The notes: generated by a model from the sequence alone, not told the origin. A stretch of DNA of 5,985 nt from Chryseosolibacter sp040902445 (GCA_040902445.1 JBBDXJ010000104.1:1-5985); one strand, 5' to 3'; positions 1 through 5,985 are shown, counted from the first letter of the stretch. Program-made: numbers and translations.

Positions 1-350
1 GCGAATACATTTTTTATGATTGTTCAGCGGAAAGTCCTAAAGGCCGCAGAAGTGTCTGTTACGACCATGAAGCGCTGGAGTCAAGAAAGGAACACAAACC
101 GGAAAACAGCGCTATTGAGATGGCAGCTGACATGGGCCTTGAGATTTTAACTGAAGAGGAATATCGCGAACTACAGAAGCTTGGGAAGTTTGATACGAAA
201 ACATCGAGCTGGATAAAAACACCTGCTGATATTAGAAAACTCGGTGGCGCCATCTTTGCTGATTGGCGCTATGGCCATGTCTTCGTGTATCACAACGGCG
301 CAGAATCTTACTATGCCGCCAGGGCATTCCGTGGCTCGCTAAGGGTGTAA
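1..350 (+). CDS. DUF4256-family protein, 3' part (5' end outside window)
   Basis: The frame is open from the left edge (first full codon at 3) to a TAA at 348-350, giving about 115 C-terminal residues with no start codon needed inside the window. The text matches what I recall of the DUF4256 family: EYIFYDCSAESPKGRRS near the start, then a Cys-Tyr-Asp segment, ENSAIEMAADMG, LTEEEYRELQKLGKFDTKTS, a KTPADIRKLGGAIF segment, and the ending FVYHNGAESYYAARAFRGSLRV-like tail. Members are usually around 180-190 residues, so roughly the first third is missing because of the window edge, not a lesion. The ATG at 120 is internal. The family is soluble and has no established biochemical role, so I assign none. 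The gene converges on proA. Family assignment rests on recognition of these motifs and is fairly secure; function is unknown. Confidence 0.85.
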   Translation, partial: EYIFYDCSAESPKGRRSVCYDHEALESRKEHKPENSAIEMAADMGLEILTEEEYRELQKLGKFDTKTSSWIKTPADIRKLGGAIFADWRYGHVFVYHNGAESYYAARAFRGSLRV

Positions 351-454
351 ATTTTGCGCAGACAGGGGTGAGCATCTGAGCAATCAGGGGCAATCTTTAA
401 TTAGCTGTTAGCGCTTGACGTTAATAATCAAGGCAACAAATGTTGTCTTCAACA

Positions 455-487
455 ATAAAAAAACAAAAATCAACTTCGGCTTCCGAA
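455..487 (-). terminator. Probable intrinsic terminator downstream of proA
   Basis: Read on the - strand, TTCGG-AAG-CCGAA (487 down to 475) is a perfect 5-bp stem with a 3-base loop, followed by a T-rich run interrupted by single other bases (about 470 to 455). It lies about 45 bp past the proA stop, where the proBA transcript would be expected to end. The stem is short, so the call is moderate. On the + strand no T tract follows the hairpin, so it should not terminate the convergent DUF4256 transcript. A second small palindrome, CAACA-AA-TGTTG at about 434-445, lies nearby and has no clear role. Confidence 0.45.
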
Positions 488-531
488 TGGTGAAAATCGG
501 ATTGAACCTTGGAAGCGGGTAGATGATCAGA

Positions 532-1785
532 TCAGGGCAGACGTATCGTGCCGTTGCCTCTGACCAGCCACTTATAGGATGTGAGTTCGCGAAGCCCCAT
601 TGGGCCGCGCGCATGAAGCTTTTGGGTACTGATACCAATCTCGGCACCAAGTCCGAACTGGGCTCCATCAGTGAAGGCTGTCGACGCATTGGCGTAGACC
701 GCAGCCGCATCAACGTTGAGAAGAAACTCCCCGATGGTGTGTTCGTCTTCTGCTACTATGGCCTCACTGTGTTTGGAACTGTAGGTGTGTATGTGCTCAA
801 GCGCTTCTGCAAACGAATCAACGGTGCGGATGCTCATCTTGTAGTCGAGGAATTCAATACCATAGTGCTGCGGCTCAGCCACGTGGAGCAGATTCGCAGG
901 GTAGGCAGACCGGATGCGTTCCAGGCTGCGCCCGTCAGCATATAACGTCACGTTTTTTTCCGCAAGCCGTGCCACGAGCACGGGGAGGTCCGCAAGCCTG
1001 GAAGCGTGGATGATCAGGCAGTCGAGGGCATTGCAAACGCTCACGCGGCGGGTTTTCGAATTGAAGATTATGTCGGCGCCTTTTGTAACATCGCCCGTTT
1101 TATCAAAATACGTATGCACAATGCCGGCGCCTGTTTCAATAACGGGTACTTTTGCATTGTCGCGGACAAAATTGATTAGATTCTGACTGCCCCGTGGAAT
1201 AAGAATATCGACATACCCTACAGCCTGCAACAGCTCATTAGTCGCCTGACGCTCAGTCGGAAGCAGGGCCACAGTGTTCTCGTCGATGCCCACATCTCGA
1301 AGAACTCGCTGTATAAGCTTATGAATGTGACGGTTAGAATTGTCCGCATCGCTGCCGCCTTTAAGAATACATGCATTCCCTGATTTAAGGCAAAGGGAAA
1401 ACACGTCAAAGGTGACGTTGGGTCTGGCTTCATAAATAACACCAACCACGCCCAGCGGTACCGTTACCTTTCTCAGATCGAGGCCGCTTTTCATTTTCCT
1501 TTCTTCGAGGATGATTCCGAGGGGCGAGGGTAGGGCTGCAACGTTCCGGATATCAGCCGTGATGTCACGCACGCGCTGCTCCGTAAGCTTGAGACGATCG
1601 TAGCGCGGATCTGATTCCGGCATCCGGTCGAGGTCTTTCTTGTTGGCTTCAAGTATGAAGGGGATGTCATTAACCGCTGCATTCGCCAGCGCGAGAAGGG
1701 CGTCATTAATTTTCTGTTCAGGTAACAGCGACAATTTGCGGCTTGCAGCCTGAACGGATCGGAATGTATTTTCAAGAAGGCTCAT
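532..1785 (-). CDS. proA: Gamma-glutamyl phosphate reductase (glutamate-5-semialdehyde dehydrogenase), ProA
   Basis: The 417-residue product is a normal length for ProA. It reduces gamma-glutamyl phosphate with NADPH to glutamate-5-semialdehyde, the second step of cytosolic proline synthesis from glutamate. It belongs to the aldehyde dehydrogenase superfamily. Visible landmarks are VPLGVVGVIYEARPN (about 109-123), LKSGNACILKGGSDA (about 133-147), a PRGSQNLI segment (about 197-204), and the catalytic cysteine in SVCNALDCLIIH (Cys251). The C-terminal HARGPMGLRELTSYKW signature (about 391-406) is also typical. The start at ATG 1785 lies 5 bp past the proB stop, so the two genes form a tight operon and are probably translationally coupled; I see no Shine-Dalgarno sequence in the short gap or the end of proB. 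The stop is TGA at 532-534. The frame is intact with no missing key residue, in contrast to the damaged genes further right. Confidence 0.97.
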   Translation of the reverse strand: MSLLENTFRSVQAASRKLSLLPEQKINDALLALANAAVNDIPFILEANKKDLDRMPESDPRYDRLKLTEQRVRDITADIRNVAALPSPLGIILEERKMKSGLDLRKVTVPLGVVGVIYEARPNVTFDVFSLCLKSGNACILKGGSDADNSNRHIHKLIQRVLRDVGIDENTVALLPTERQATNELLQAVGYVDILIPRGSQNLINFVRDNAKVPVIETGAGIVHTYFDKTGDVTKGADIIFNSKTRRVSVCNALDCLIIHASRLADLPVLVARLAEKNVTLYADGRSLERIRSAYPANLLHVAEPQHYGIEFLDYKMSIRTVDSFAEALEHIHTYSSKHSEAIVAEDEHTIGEFLLNVDAAAVYANASTAFTDGAQFGLGAEIGISTQKLHARGPMGLRELTSYKWLVRGNGTIRLP

Positions 1786-1790
1786 CGTGG

Positions 1791-2870
1791 TTAATGCAGA
1801 TAAAGATGGTCATAGTGAATTACAGGCTTCTGATTTTTCAGGCCAATTACTTCTGTGGCATTTTTGTAATCGTATCGCGCCAGTCCAAGGCCAATTTCCC
1901 GTTCATTTTCGTCGATGACTTTGATAAGGTCACCCTTTTTGAATTTTCCAATTACCCGGGTGATTCCCACCGGAAGTAAACTGTGCGCTTTGTCCGAAAG
2001 CAATACCTTTTTGGCACCCTCATTGATAACGACTTTTCCTTTGGCCTCTTCATAGGCATGCGCCATGTATTTCTTGAAGCTTGAGGCAAGCCGTCGTGCC
2101 GGGAAGCGCGTCCCGATCTGTTCACCATCGACAATACGAAGGACAACATTTTCGGCCTTTCCGTTCGCAATATGCACTGGTATGCCGATTCCGGCGATCT
2201 TCTCTGATGTTTGACATTTCGTCAGGATGCCACCCCGCCCGAACCCGGATTTCTTTCCCGCAGCGATTTCCTGAAGACGAACAATCTTCGGATCATATTC
2301 GTGAATCACCTTTGTTCCCGGTTGCGAAGGATCACCGTCAAAAACTCCATCAACGTTCGTTAGAATGATGAGCAGGTTCGTGTTCATCATCGCGCTTACG
2401 AGTCCGGCCAGCTCATCATTGTCAGTAAACATCAGTTCTGTTATGGAGACAACGTCATTTTCGTTAAGGATTGGGACGATATCATGAATCATCAGTGCGG
2501 AAAGACAGTTCCGCATGTTGAGGTAATGGTGACGACTCTCGAAGTCTTTCTTCGTTACGAGCACCTGCGCACATAGCATGCCCTCTTTGTCAAAAGCTTG
2601 CTTGTAAAGCGAGATCAACTTCACCTGACCCAGAGACGCCAGTACCTGCCGTTGTACAACCGTGTCTGTTTTTTTTGGAAACTGGAAAATGCTTCGTCCG
2701 GCAGCGACCGCTCCCGAGGTAACCAAAATAACGGCGTGTCCGCGCTGTCTCAGATCTTTGATTTGCCGTGAAATATTAGCGATAACCTGTTCATCGGGTA
2801 AACCCTGGGCGTTTGTGATAACATTGGATCCGACCTTAAGTGTTATGACCGATCTCTTTTCCTTACTCAT
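1791..2870 (-). CDS. proB: Glutamate 5-kinase with C-terminal PUA domain, ProB
   Basis: The 359-residue product phosphorylates glutamate with ATP to gamma-glutamyl phosphate, the first and usually proline-inhibited step of proline synthesis; ProA takes the labile product. The amino-acid-kinase domain (about 6-255) shows LKVGSN (11-16), VTSGAVAAG (50-58), LNENDVVS (135-142), FTDNDELAGLVSA (148-160), LTNVDGVFDGDP (170-181) and GRGGILTK (211-218, normally G-T/M-GG-M-x-TK). A PUA domain follows (about 278-355, with KGKVVINEGA and the LLPVGI segment), as in the longer two-domain form. The start ATG at 2868-2870 gives the expected N-terminus just before the first kinase strand. It is the first gene of proBA. 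About 25 bp upstream on the - strand, TAATATTG (2901-2894) is one base off the Bacteroidota -7 consensus TAnnTTTG, with TTTA rather than TTTG near the -33 position; this is only a weak promoter candidate. Confidence 0.97.
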   Translation of the reverse strand: MSKEKRSVITLKVGSNVITNAQGLPDEQVIANISRQIKDLRQRGHAVILVTSGAVAAGRSIFQFPKKTDTVVQRQVLASLGQVKLISLYKQAFDKEGMLCAQVLVTKKDFESRHHYLNMRNCLSALMIHDIVPILNENDVVSITELMFTDNDELAGLVSAMMNTNLLIILTNVDGVFDGDPSQPGTKVIHEYDPKIVRLQEIAAGKKSGFGRGGILTKCQTSEKIAGIGIPVHIANGKAENVVLRIVDGEQIGTRFPARRLASSFKKYMAHAYEEAKGKVVINEGAKKVLLSDKAHSLLPVGITRVIGKFKKGDLIKVIDENEREIGLGLARYDYKNATEVIGLKNQKPVIHYDHLYLH

Positions 2871-3027
2871 GCTGAACCTATGAAACGAAAAACCAATATT
2901 AGCACTTCCAATGGTGGTTGTAAAGGCTGGCGTTTGTTTTAGGAAAAAATATGAACCGGATAGCTATAAGACCCAGGATTCGGGCTTTGCTTCTCAGGAA
3001 TGCTGTCGCCATAATAGTTTGACGTCG

Positions 3028-3183
3028 TTATGTTAGTTGTCTTATGATCTTACACGGATTGCCCGCTGCAAAAACATCCGAAGGAATATCCTTTGTAACG
3101 ACACTACCCGCCCCGATCACGGTACGGTCTCCTATAGTAACCCAGGGACAAATGACAACACTTCCGCCGACCCATACATAGTG
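3028..3183 (-). pseudogene. C-terminal remnant of a hexapeptide-repeat acetyltransferase (maltose/galactoside O-acetyltransferase type)
   Basis: About 50 codons end at TAA 3028-3030. They read YVWVGGSVVICPWVTIGDRT, then VIGAGSVVTKDIPSDVFAAG and NPCKIIRQLT. This is the terminal left-handed beta-helix coil and C-terminal tail of the LacA/Maa/NodL group, which acetylate sugars using acetyl-CoA. Full members have about 180-210 residues, so the first three quarters, including the catalytic His, are absent. There is no start codon: going upstream the frame runs at once into cupin-like sequence (HSH, TGA, GTRAN). CPWVTIG has Trp where the family nearly always has Gly. The fragment cannot encode a working enzyme. 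The identification of the tail is firm; which sugar the ancestor acetylated cannot be told. Confidence 0.75.
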
Positions 3184-3401
3184 TGAGTGTCAGTTCGCTC
3201 GTGTGCCAGGTTCAAAGTTAAATTTCCTGCCCGAGTGTCGATGAGCGAGAGCTGGTCCACGAGATTGTACAACCAGACAGTGCCTGCCATATTTGGGTTT
3301 GGATTCTTTTCGCCTTTCGGAAAAATCAGCTGAGGTTGGGCAATGTAGCCTGATGTCAACGGTGCAACGACCAGTAAAAAGCACGAACCTTTCATTTGCA
3401 T
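3184..3401 (-). pseudogene. N-terminal half of a secreted cupin-domain protein, frameshifted and interrupted
   Basis: The ATG at 3401 (or ATG 3395) opens a lipo- or secretory-type leader (CFLLVVAPLTSGYIAQ), then LIFPKGEKNPNPNMAGTVWL, YNLVDQ, and DTRAGNLTL. Small secreted single-cupin proteins of Bacteroidota read similarly and continue V-T-F-E-P-G-A-R-T-N-W-H-x-H-P-G-G. Here that continuation exists only in another frame: FNFEPGTRAN, then TGA at 3190-3192 exactly where Trp is expected, then HSH. The change of frame fits loss of one T from the run at 3214-3216. So two disabling lesions precede the metal-binding HxH, and after HSH the sequence switches to acetyltransferase; the rest of the cupin barrel is gone. 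Any product would be an exported peptide of about 89 residues with an unrelated end. The family call is from memory of similar proteins and is moderately sure. Confidence 0.6.
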
Positions 3402-3436
3402 TCTAAAACCATTTTGTGGTGGTATTCACAAGTCAC

Positions 3437-3660
3437 TTACGAGCCCTTAAGGTTTTTGCCAAGCTGTGAAATGAATGGTTGATTATAAAGACGCTTACCT
3501 GTTGCTTAATACACCGCATTGGCAAGCGCACCGAAGGTAGGAGGGAAGGTCGGCAGGTTGCGACTATTTCCCGATACAGAAGGCGCCCATCTTTGATAGT
3601 GAGGACGTTGTGTGATTCAAGTAACAAAATGGTAACAGAATTTACCTTGGCAACGCTAAA
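3437..3660 (-). pseudogene. C-terminal remnant of a molybdopterin-dependent aldehyde/xanthine/isoquinoline oxidoreductase large subunit
   Basis: In the - frame ending at TAA 3437-3439 one reads LPTFPPTFGALANAVY, a TAA at 3506-3508, then ATGKRLYNQPFISQL. Proteins of the xanthine dehydrogenase/isoquinoline 1-oxidoreductase large-subunit family end this way: a Gly-Glu-Pro active-site loop, a P-P-x-x-x-A-x-A-N-A-I helix, then x-A-T-G-K-R and L-P-F. The TAA replaces the residue before ATGKR. Upstream, similarity seems to continue in another frame (AKVNSVTILLLESHN, about 3600-3650), so a frameshift lies in about 3550-3600; in the tail frame the expected GEP is GNS. These enzymes are about 700-780 residues and most of this one is missing. 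It sits 35 bp upstream of the cupin remnant on the same strand, so the two may once have been one transcript. The tail motif is the strong part; the upstream part is tentative. Confidence 0.5.
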
Positions 3661-4185
3661 CATTTCCAAATATCCATAACGAATGTAAGGCAGTTTTGTT
3701 ACTGAACTCACGGCCGTATTAGTGCGGATTGTTTCAGATTATAGTTCCGCACGCGGGCCGCAAATGTCTGGAAAATTATTTAAAAATGCGAAGGGCTGGC
3801 TTAAGCCTAAATACTTCGGGTGCGACCCATTTGTTTACTCGTATTTGAGGGTCTCAGCAGGGTTTATCAGTGCGGCTCTTATCGTACCTGGTCATCGCTA
3901 AGAAAACCTAACCATTCCGAATGAGATTTTTAGGAGTTTGTTTGCTAACAAAGTTAGATATTGTTCTGGAGATCGTCAAAGGATGACTGCTTTCAAGACT
4001 TAAAATCTCTGATCAAAGCTATTTGAAGTCAAGCAGGCGGAACAAATATCATCTGGTTCAATGATGATTATCATTTACGGGGGGATTGAATTTTGATTTC
4101 TTTGTTCTCTTAGCAGAAAAAAACGGTGACAGGATTTGGATCCAGCGACACCTTGTTTGAACATTTGATTAAATCATTAACCTTC
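3661..4185. other. About 0.5 kb without a recognisable gene
   Basis: I read all six frames and recognise no protein family. The longest + frame with an ATG here is 3764-3901 (45 codons, beginning MSGKLFKNAKGWLKPKYFG), open upstream to the stop at 3686; it resembles nothing I know. Another + frame at 3958-4089 reads SSKDDCFQDLKSLIKAI, a TGA at 4024-4026, then SQAGGTNIIWFNDDYHLRGD, which has a protein-like composition and could be one more interrupted remnant. Stops are frequent elsewhere. There is no tRNA, no long inverted repeat and no transposase fragment that I can see. The right-hand part must contain the promoter of the receiver gene, but I cannot place it. Confidence 0.5.
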
Positions 4186-4584
4186 ATGTTTATGTTAGTT
4201 TTTAACGTTGATGACGATAGTGATGACAGAGAAATATTTTGCGATGCTGTTAAGTCAGTTCACCCGAATATCTCTTGTGCCCAGGTTGATAGTGGCATTA
4301 GTGCTCTGCAATTCCTTGATAAAGGTGACCCATTACCCGACTACCTATTCATTGATATTAATATGCCTAAGATGAACGGCATTGAATGTGTGCAGAGGAT
4401 CAGATCGGTTCCTCGCTTCCTGAGTATTCAAATTGTAATGTACAGCACAACGTTCAACCGCAAAGACGAGATTTATTTCTCTGAAATGGGAATTAAATGT
4501 TTAGCTAAAAAAACCAAGTTTTCTGACCTTGTCAGTTCACTAAAGGCTCTTCTATTAAATGAGATTCCGGTATTGGTAGAATGA
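4186..4584 (+). CDS. Stand-alone response-regulator receiver domain protein
   Basis: The 132-residue product is a single CheY-like receiver domain with no DNA-binding or enzymatic output domain. The acidic triad DDD is at 9-11, the phosphoacceptor is Asp57 in LFIDINMPKMNG (54-65), the switch residue is Ser87 or Thr88 in IVMYSTT, and the conserved lysine is Lys108 in LAKKTKF, where Lys stands in place of the usual Pro after it. Such proteins normally take phosphate from a histidine kinase and act through protein contacts. I chose ATG 4186 because the first strand (LVFNVDDD) follows at once; ATG 4192 is equally possible, and a GTG at 4126 would add 20 residues that do not look like this family. 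The 3' end overlaps the 3' end of the opposing kinase remnant by 53 bp. The kinase is the obvious former partner, by position only. Confidence 0.88.
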   Translation: MFMLVFNVDDDSDDREIFCDAVKSVHPNISCAQVDSGISALQFLDKGDPLPDYLFIDINMPKMNGIECVQRIRSVPRFLSIQIVMYSTTFNRKDEIYFSEMGIKCLAKKTKFSDLVSSLKALLLNEIPVLVE

Positions 4585-5162
4585 CCGAAAAGGTGGCGCC
4601 CATGTTCTTCTGACCGACCGCGAAGATCGCTCCTCCATGCTCCTCGGTTATTTTTTTGCAAATTGCCAGGCCCATTCCTGAGCCATGTATGTCTGGTTTG
4701 TCTTTGAGCCGCCTGTAAATTGAAAAGATTTGATCGGCATATTACTGATCGAAACCAATGCCATTATCTTTTATCGTTATACAGTTATAACTTCTGTCTT
4801 TTCTTAATTTATGCTTGTCATACGCTTGCTGAGAGATTTTTTCTTCCGCTATTTTGATTACAGGTTTCCCATTATTAAACTTCAATGCATTTTTTATGAT
4901 GTTGTAGAAAAGTTGATATATCAGACCGGGACGACCTTCAATTTCTGGTAGCGCTTGGATATCCAGTGTGGCTTTTTTCTCGTTAACCAGAAGTTCAAGG
5001 TCATTAACGACATTTTTTACAGTTGCATTTAGGTCAACGGGTTGGAATTTTGCTCTCTCGTCCTTAAAGAGTGCCGAATATTCAAAGTACCTCTTCATTA
5101 TGTGCCTGTAATTCCTCGTACGTTGTTTCATATTGCTTGTCAGGGATTTCATAGCCCAAGGT
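4532..5162 (-). pseudogene. Histidine kinase remnant with frameshift and in-frame stop
   Basis: The catalytic half of a sensor kinase is legible: EYSALFKDERAKFQPVDLN (end of the dimerisation helices), LIYQLFYNIIKNALKF (N box, about 4879-4924), KDNGIGFDQ (G1 box), then TAA at 4742-4744, then in the same frame YADQIFSIYRRLKDK (F box) and GSGMGLAICKKI (G2 box, about 4649-4684), followed by GATFSVILP and a stop at 4532-4534. Family members read GFDQ-x-YADQIF, so the TAA replaces one sense codon (Glu, Lys or Gln). Upstream of 5083 the meaningful frame changes: KQYETTYEELQAHNEEV, a signalling-helix-like coil, is joined to LEYSALF only if one T of the run 5084-5086 is extra. That frame hits a stop at 5163-5165. 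No H box with phosphoacceptor His is visible between coil and EYS, so an internal deletion is likely. Sensor domains are absent. Confidence 0.75.
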
Positions 5163-5346
5163 TCATCCACTGGCTTTTTGCTCCGTCTCCTGACAAAAGT
5201 CACTATTCCTTCCGATCTAAATCATGAGACACAAATTACAATCGATTTACTTTTAGGTCCCAATAAAGACAGTGAGACAAAGGGGTCACGGCCTGACAAA
5301 CTGCTCTTTCAATTTCGGATGAAACTAACGATGTAATGTGACATCT

Positions 5347-5697
5347 ATGGAAAGCTATCACCTTATTACTTTATTTATCACGGCAGCAGTCCTGGTCGGA
5401 GGAGCGATTATTCTCAGCTACTATGTGGCGCCCGCCAAACCCGGCATGGTAAAGTCAGAACCCTACGAATGCGGGATCCCTACTGAAGGACCAACCTGGA
5501 TACAGTTTCATGTAAGCTACTATATGTTCGCCATCATCTATCTGATCTTCGATGTGGAAACAGTTTTCCTCTATCCATGGGCGGTGGTGATGCGCGAGCT
5601 CGGACTTACTGCCTTCATTGAGGTACTCATTTTTATTACGGTGCTGGGGTTGGGCCTGCTCTACGCCTGGAAGAAAAAAGCATTGATATGGGAATAG
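5347..5697 (+). CDS. nuoA: NADH-quinone oxidoreductase subunit A, NuoA
   Basis: The 116-residue product is the ND3-like membrane subunit of complex I, which sits at the junction of the membrane arm and the quinone-binding peripheral arm. Three membrane segments are seen (about 6-27, 57-78 and 87-108). The loop after the first holds KSEPYECG (Cys42, the conserved loop cysteine), and the second carries the conserved acidic pair in FDVETVFLYPWA (Asp69, Glu71). Length and motifs are normal. I chose ATG 5347; an in-frame GTG at 5338 would add only three residues. No Shine-Dalgarno sequence precedes either. nuoB begins inside the last codons (overlap 5688-5697), as expected for a coupled nuo operon. 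The 180 bp upstream hold no recognisable gene and should contain the operon promoter; TACTTTTA near 5249-5256 is a weak TAnnTTTG-like match only. Confidence 0.95.
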   Translation: MESYHLITLFITAAVLVGGAIILSYYVAPAKPGMVKSEPYECGIPTEGPTWIQFHVSYYMFAIIYLIFDVETVFLYPWAVVMRELGLTAFIEVLIFITVLGLGLLYAWKKKALIWE

Positions 5698-5985
5698 AAA
5701 TAAAATCAATACCGTACGAAGACTTCAACGACAATGAGGCCCTGGAAGAGCTGCAGAAGGGCGGAAGCAATGTGATGATCAGCACCCTCGATTCGCTGAT
5801 AAACTGGGGCCGCTCCAATTCCGTATGGCCTTTGACATTTGCAACCAGTTGCTGTGGAATCGAGATGATGGCTGCGGGCGCGAGCCGGCATGACTTAGCA
5901 CGCTTTGGTATTTAAGTGTATCGCGCCAGTACACGTCAGGCGGACGTTATTGTTGTAGCAGGCACCATTGTAAGGAAGATGGCAC
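5688..5985 (+). pseudogene. nuoB: NADH-quinone oxidoreductase subunit B, NuoB, 5' part, with in-frame premature stop
   Basis: NuoB carries the N2 iron-sulfur cluster that hands electrons to quinone in complex I. From ATG 5688 the frame gives a normal N-terminus: SLINWGRSNSVWPLTFATSC region, SCCGIEMMAAG with tandem cluster ligands Cys55 and Cys56, then SRHDLARFGI. At codon 76 there is TAA (5913-5915), where the family has Glu (ARFG-M-E-V). The same frame then continues without any further stop to the window end as VYRASTRQADVIVVAGTIVR, KMA, which is unmistakably NuoB. A single G-to-T change (GAA to TAA) explains the stop. Family members read ASPRQAD, so Thr in ASTRQ at 5931-5933 is a second unusual residue. 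Translation to the stop would yield a 75-residue stub lacking the other two cluster cysteines. The gene runs off the window; a sequence error is a real alternative to a true mutation. Confidence 0.85.

Noticed and set aside
434..445. CAACA-AA-TGTTG palindrome as an operator or terminator.
   Set aside because: The loop is too short for a good hairpin, no T tract follows on either strand in the right place, and no known operator matches.
523..945. A 140-residue + strand open frame.
   Set aside because: It lies antisense within proA, which has full family motifs; the + frame has none.
3132..3401. Intact 89-residue secreted protein from ATG 3401.
   Set aside because: After GNLTL its sequence is the out-of-frame reading of the cupin and then of the acetyltransferase tail, so it is a frameshift product, not a natural gene.
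3433..3711. A 92-residue - strand open frame starting MSSVTKLPYIRYG, first considered as a LytTR-like fragment.
   Set aside because: No LytTR motif is present. Its second half is out of frame with the clear molybdopterin oxidoreductase tail, so I treat it as part of that remnant.
4742..5203. Short complete kinase-like protein of 153 residues from GTG 5203.
   Set aside because: It ends in the middle of the ATP-binding domain, with the missing F and G2 boxes directly downstream in frame, and its first 40 residues are the wrong frame of a signalling coil.
3190..5915. Stop-codon recoding (TAA or TGA read as an amino acid), suggested by the in-frame stops in nuoB, the kinase, the oxidoreductase tail and the cupin.
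   Set aside because: TAA ends DUF4256, proB and the oxidoreductase and acetyltransferase tails at the normal family ends, and TGA ends proA at its normal end. Both codons therefore work as stops here, and frameshifts coexist with the stops, so decay or sequence error is simpler.

Overview
The window looks like a stretch of a Bacteroidota chromosome, probably Chitinophagaceae or a close relative. The NuoA/NuoB sequences, the single-domain receiver protein and the ProA/ProB sequences all read like that group, and no gene start has a convincing Shine-Dalgarno sequence, which is usual there. This placement is inference from remembered family sequences; no database was searched.

Layout. At the left edge (+) is the 3' end of a DUF4256-family gene. 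It converges on an intact proline-biosynthesis pair on the - strand, proB followed by proA (2870 to 532), with a likely intrinsic terminator just past proA (455-487). From about 3028 to 3660 (-) lie the wrecked remains of at least three genes: the C-terminal tail of a molybdopterin-dependent aldehyde/xanthine/isoquinoline oxidoreductase, the N-terminal half of a secreted cupin protein, and the C-terminal third of a hexapeptide-repeat acetyltransferase joined directly to the cupin. About 0.5 kb (3661-4185) holds no recognisable gene. Next come an intact stand-alone response-regulator receiver gene (+, 4186-4584) and, convergent with it and overlapping its 3' end, a broken histidine kinase (-, 4532-5162). 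The window ends with the start of a complex I operon (+): nuoA, then nuoB, overlapping by 10 bp. nuoB carries an in-frame TAA in place of a conserved Glu codon; the homologous reading resumes immediately after it and runs to the window end.

How it fits together. ProB and ProA catalyse the first two steps from glutamate to proline. NuoA and NuoB are the membrane connector and the N2-cluster subunit of NADH:quinone oxidoreductase. The main theme is damage: five reading frames between 3028 and 5985 carry nonsense codons, frameshifts or truncations, while proA, proB, nuoA and the receiver gene are clean. The region is either undergoing decay and rearrangement or its sequence contains errors. The nuoB lesion is the most telling, because the gene is normally not dispensable within its operon. 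I found no convincing new multi-gene system, RNA gene, CRISPR array or insertion sequence.
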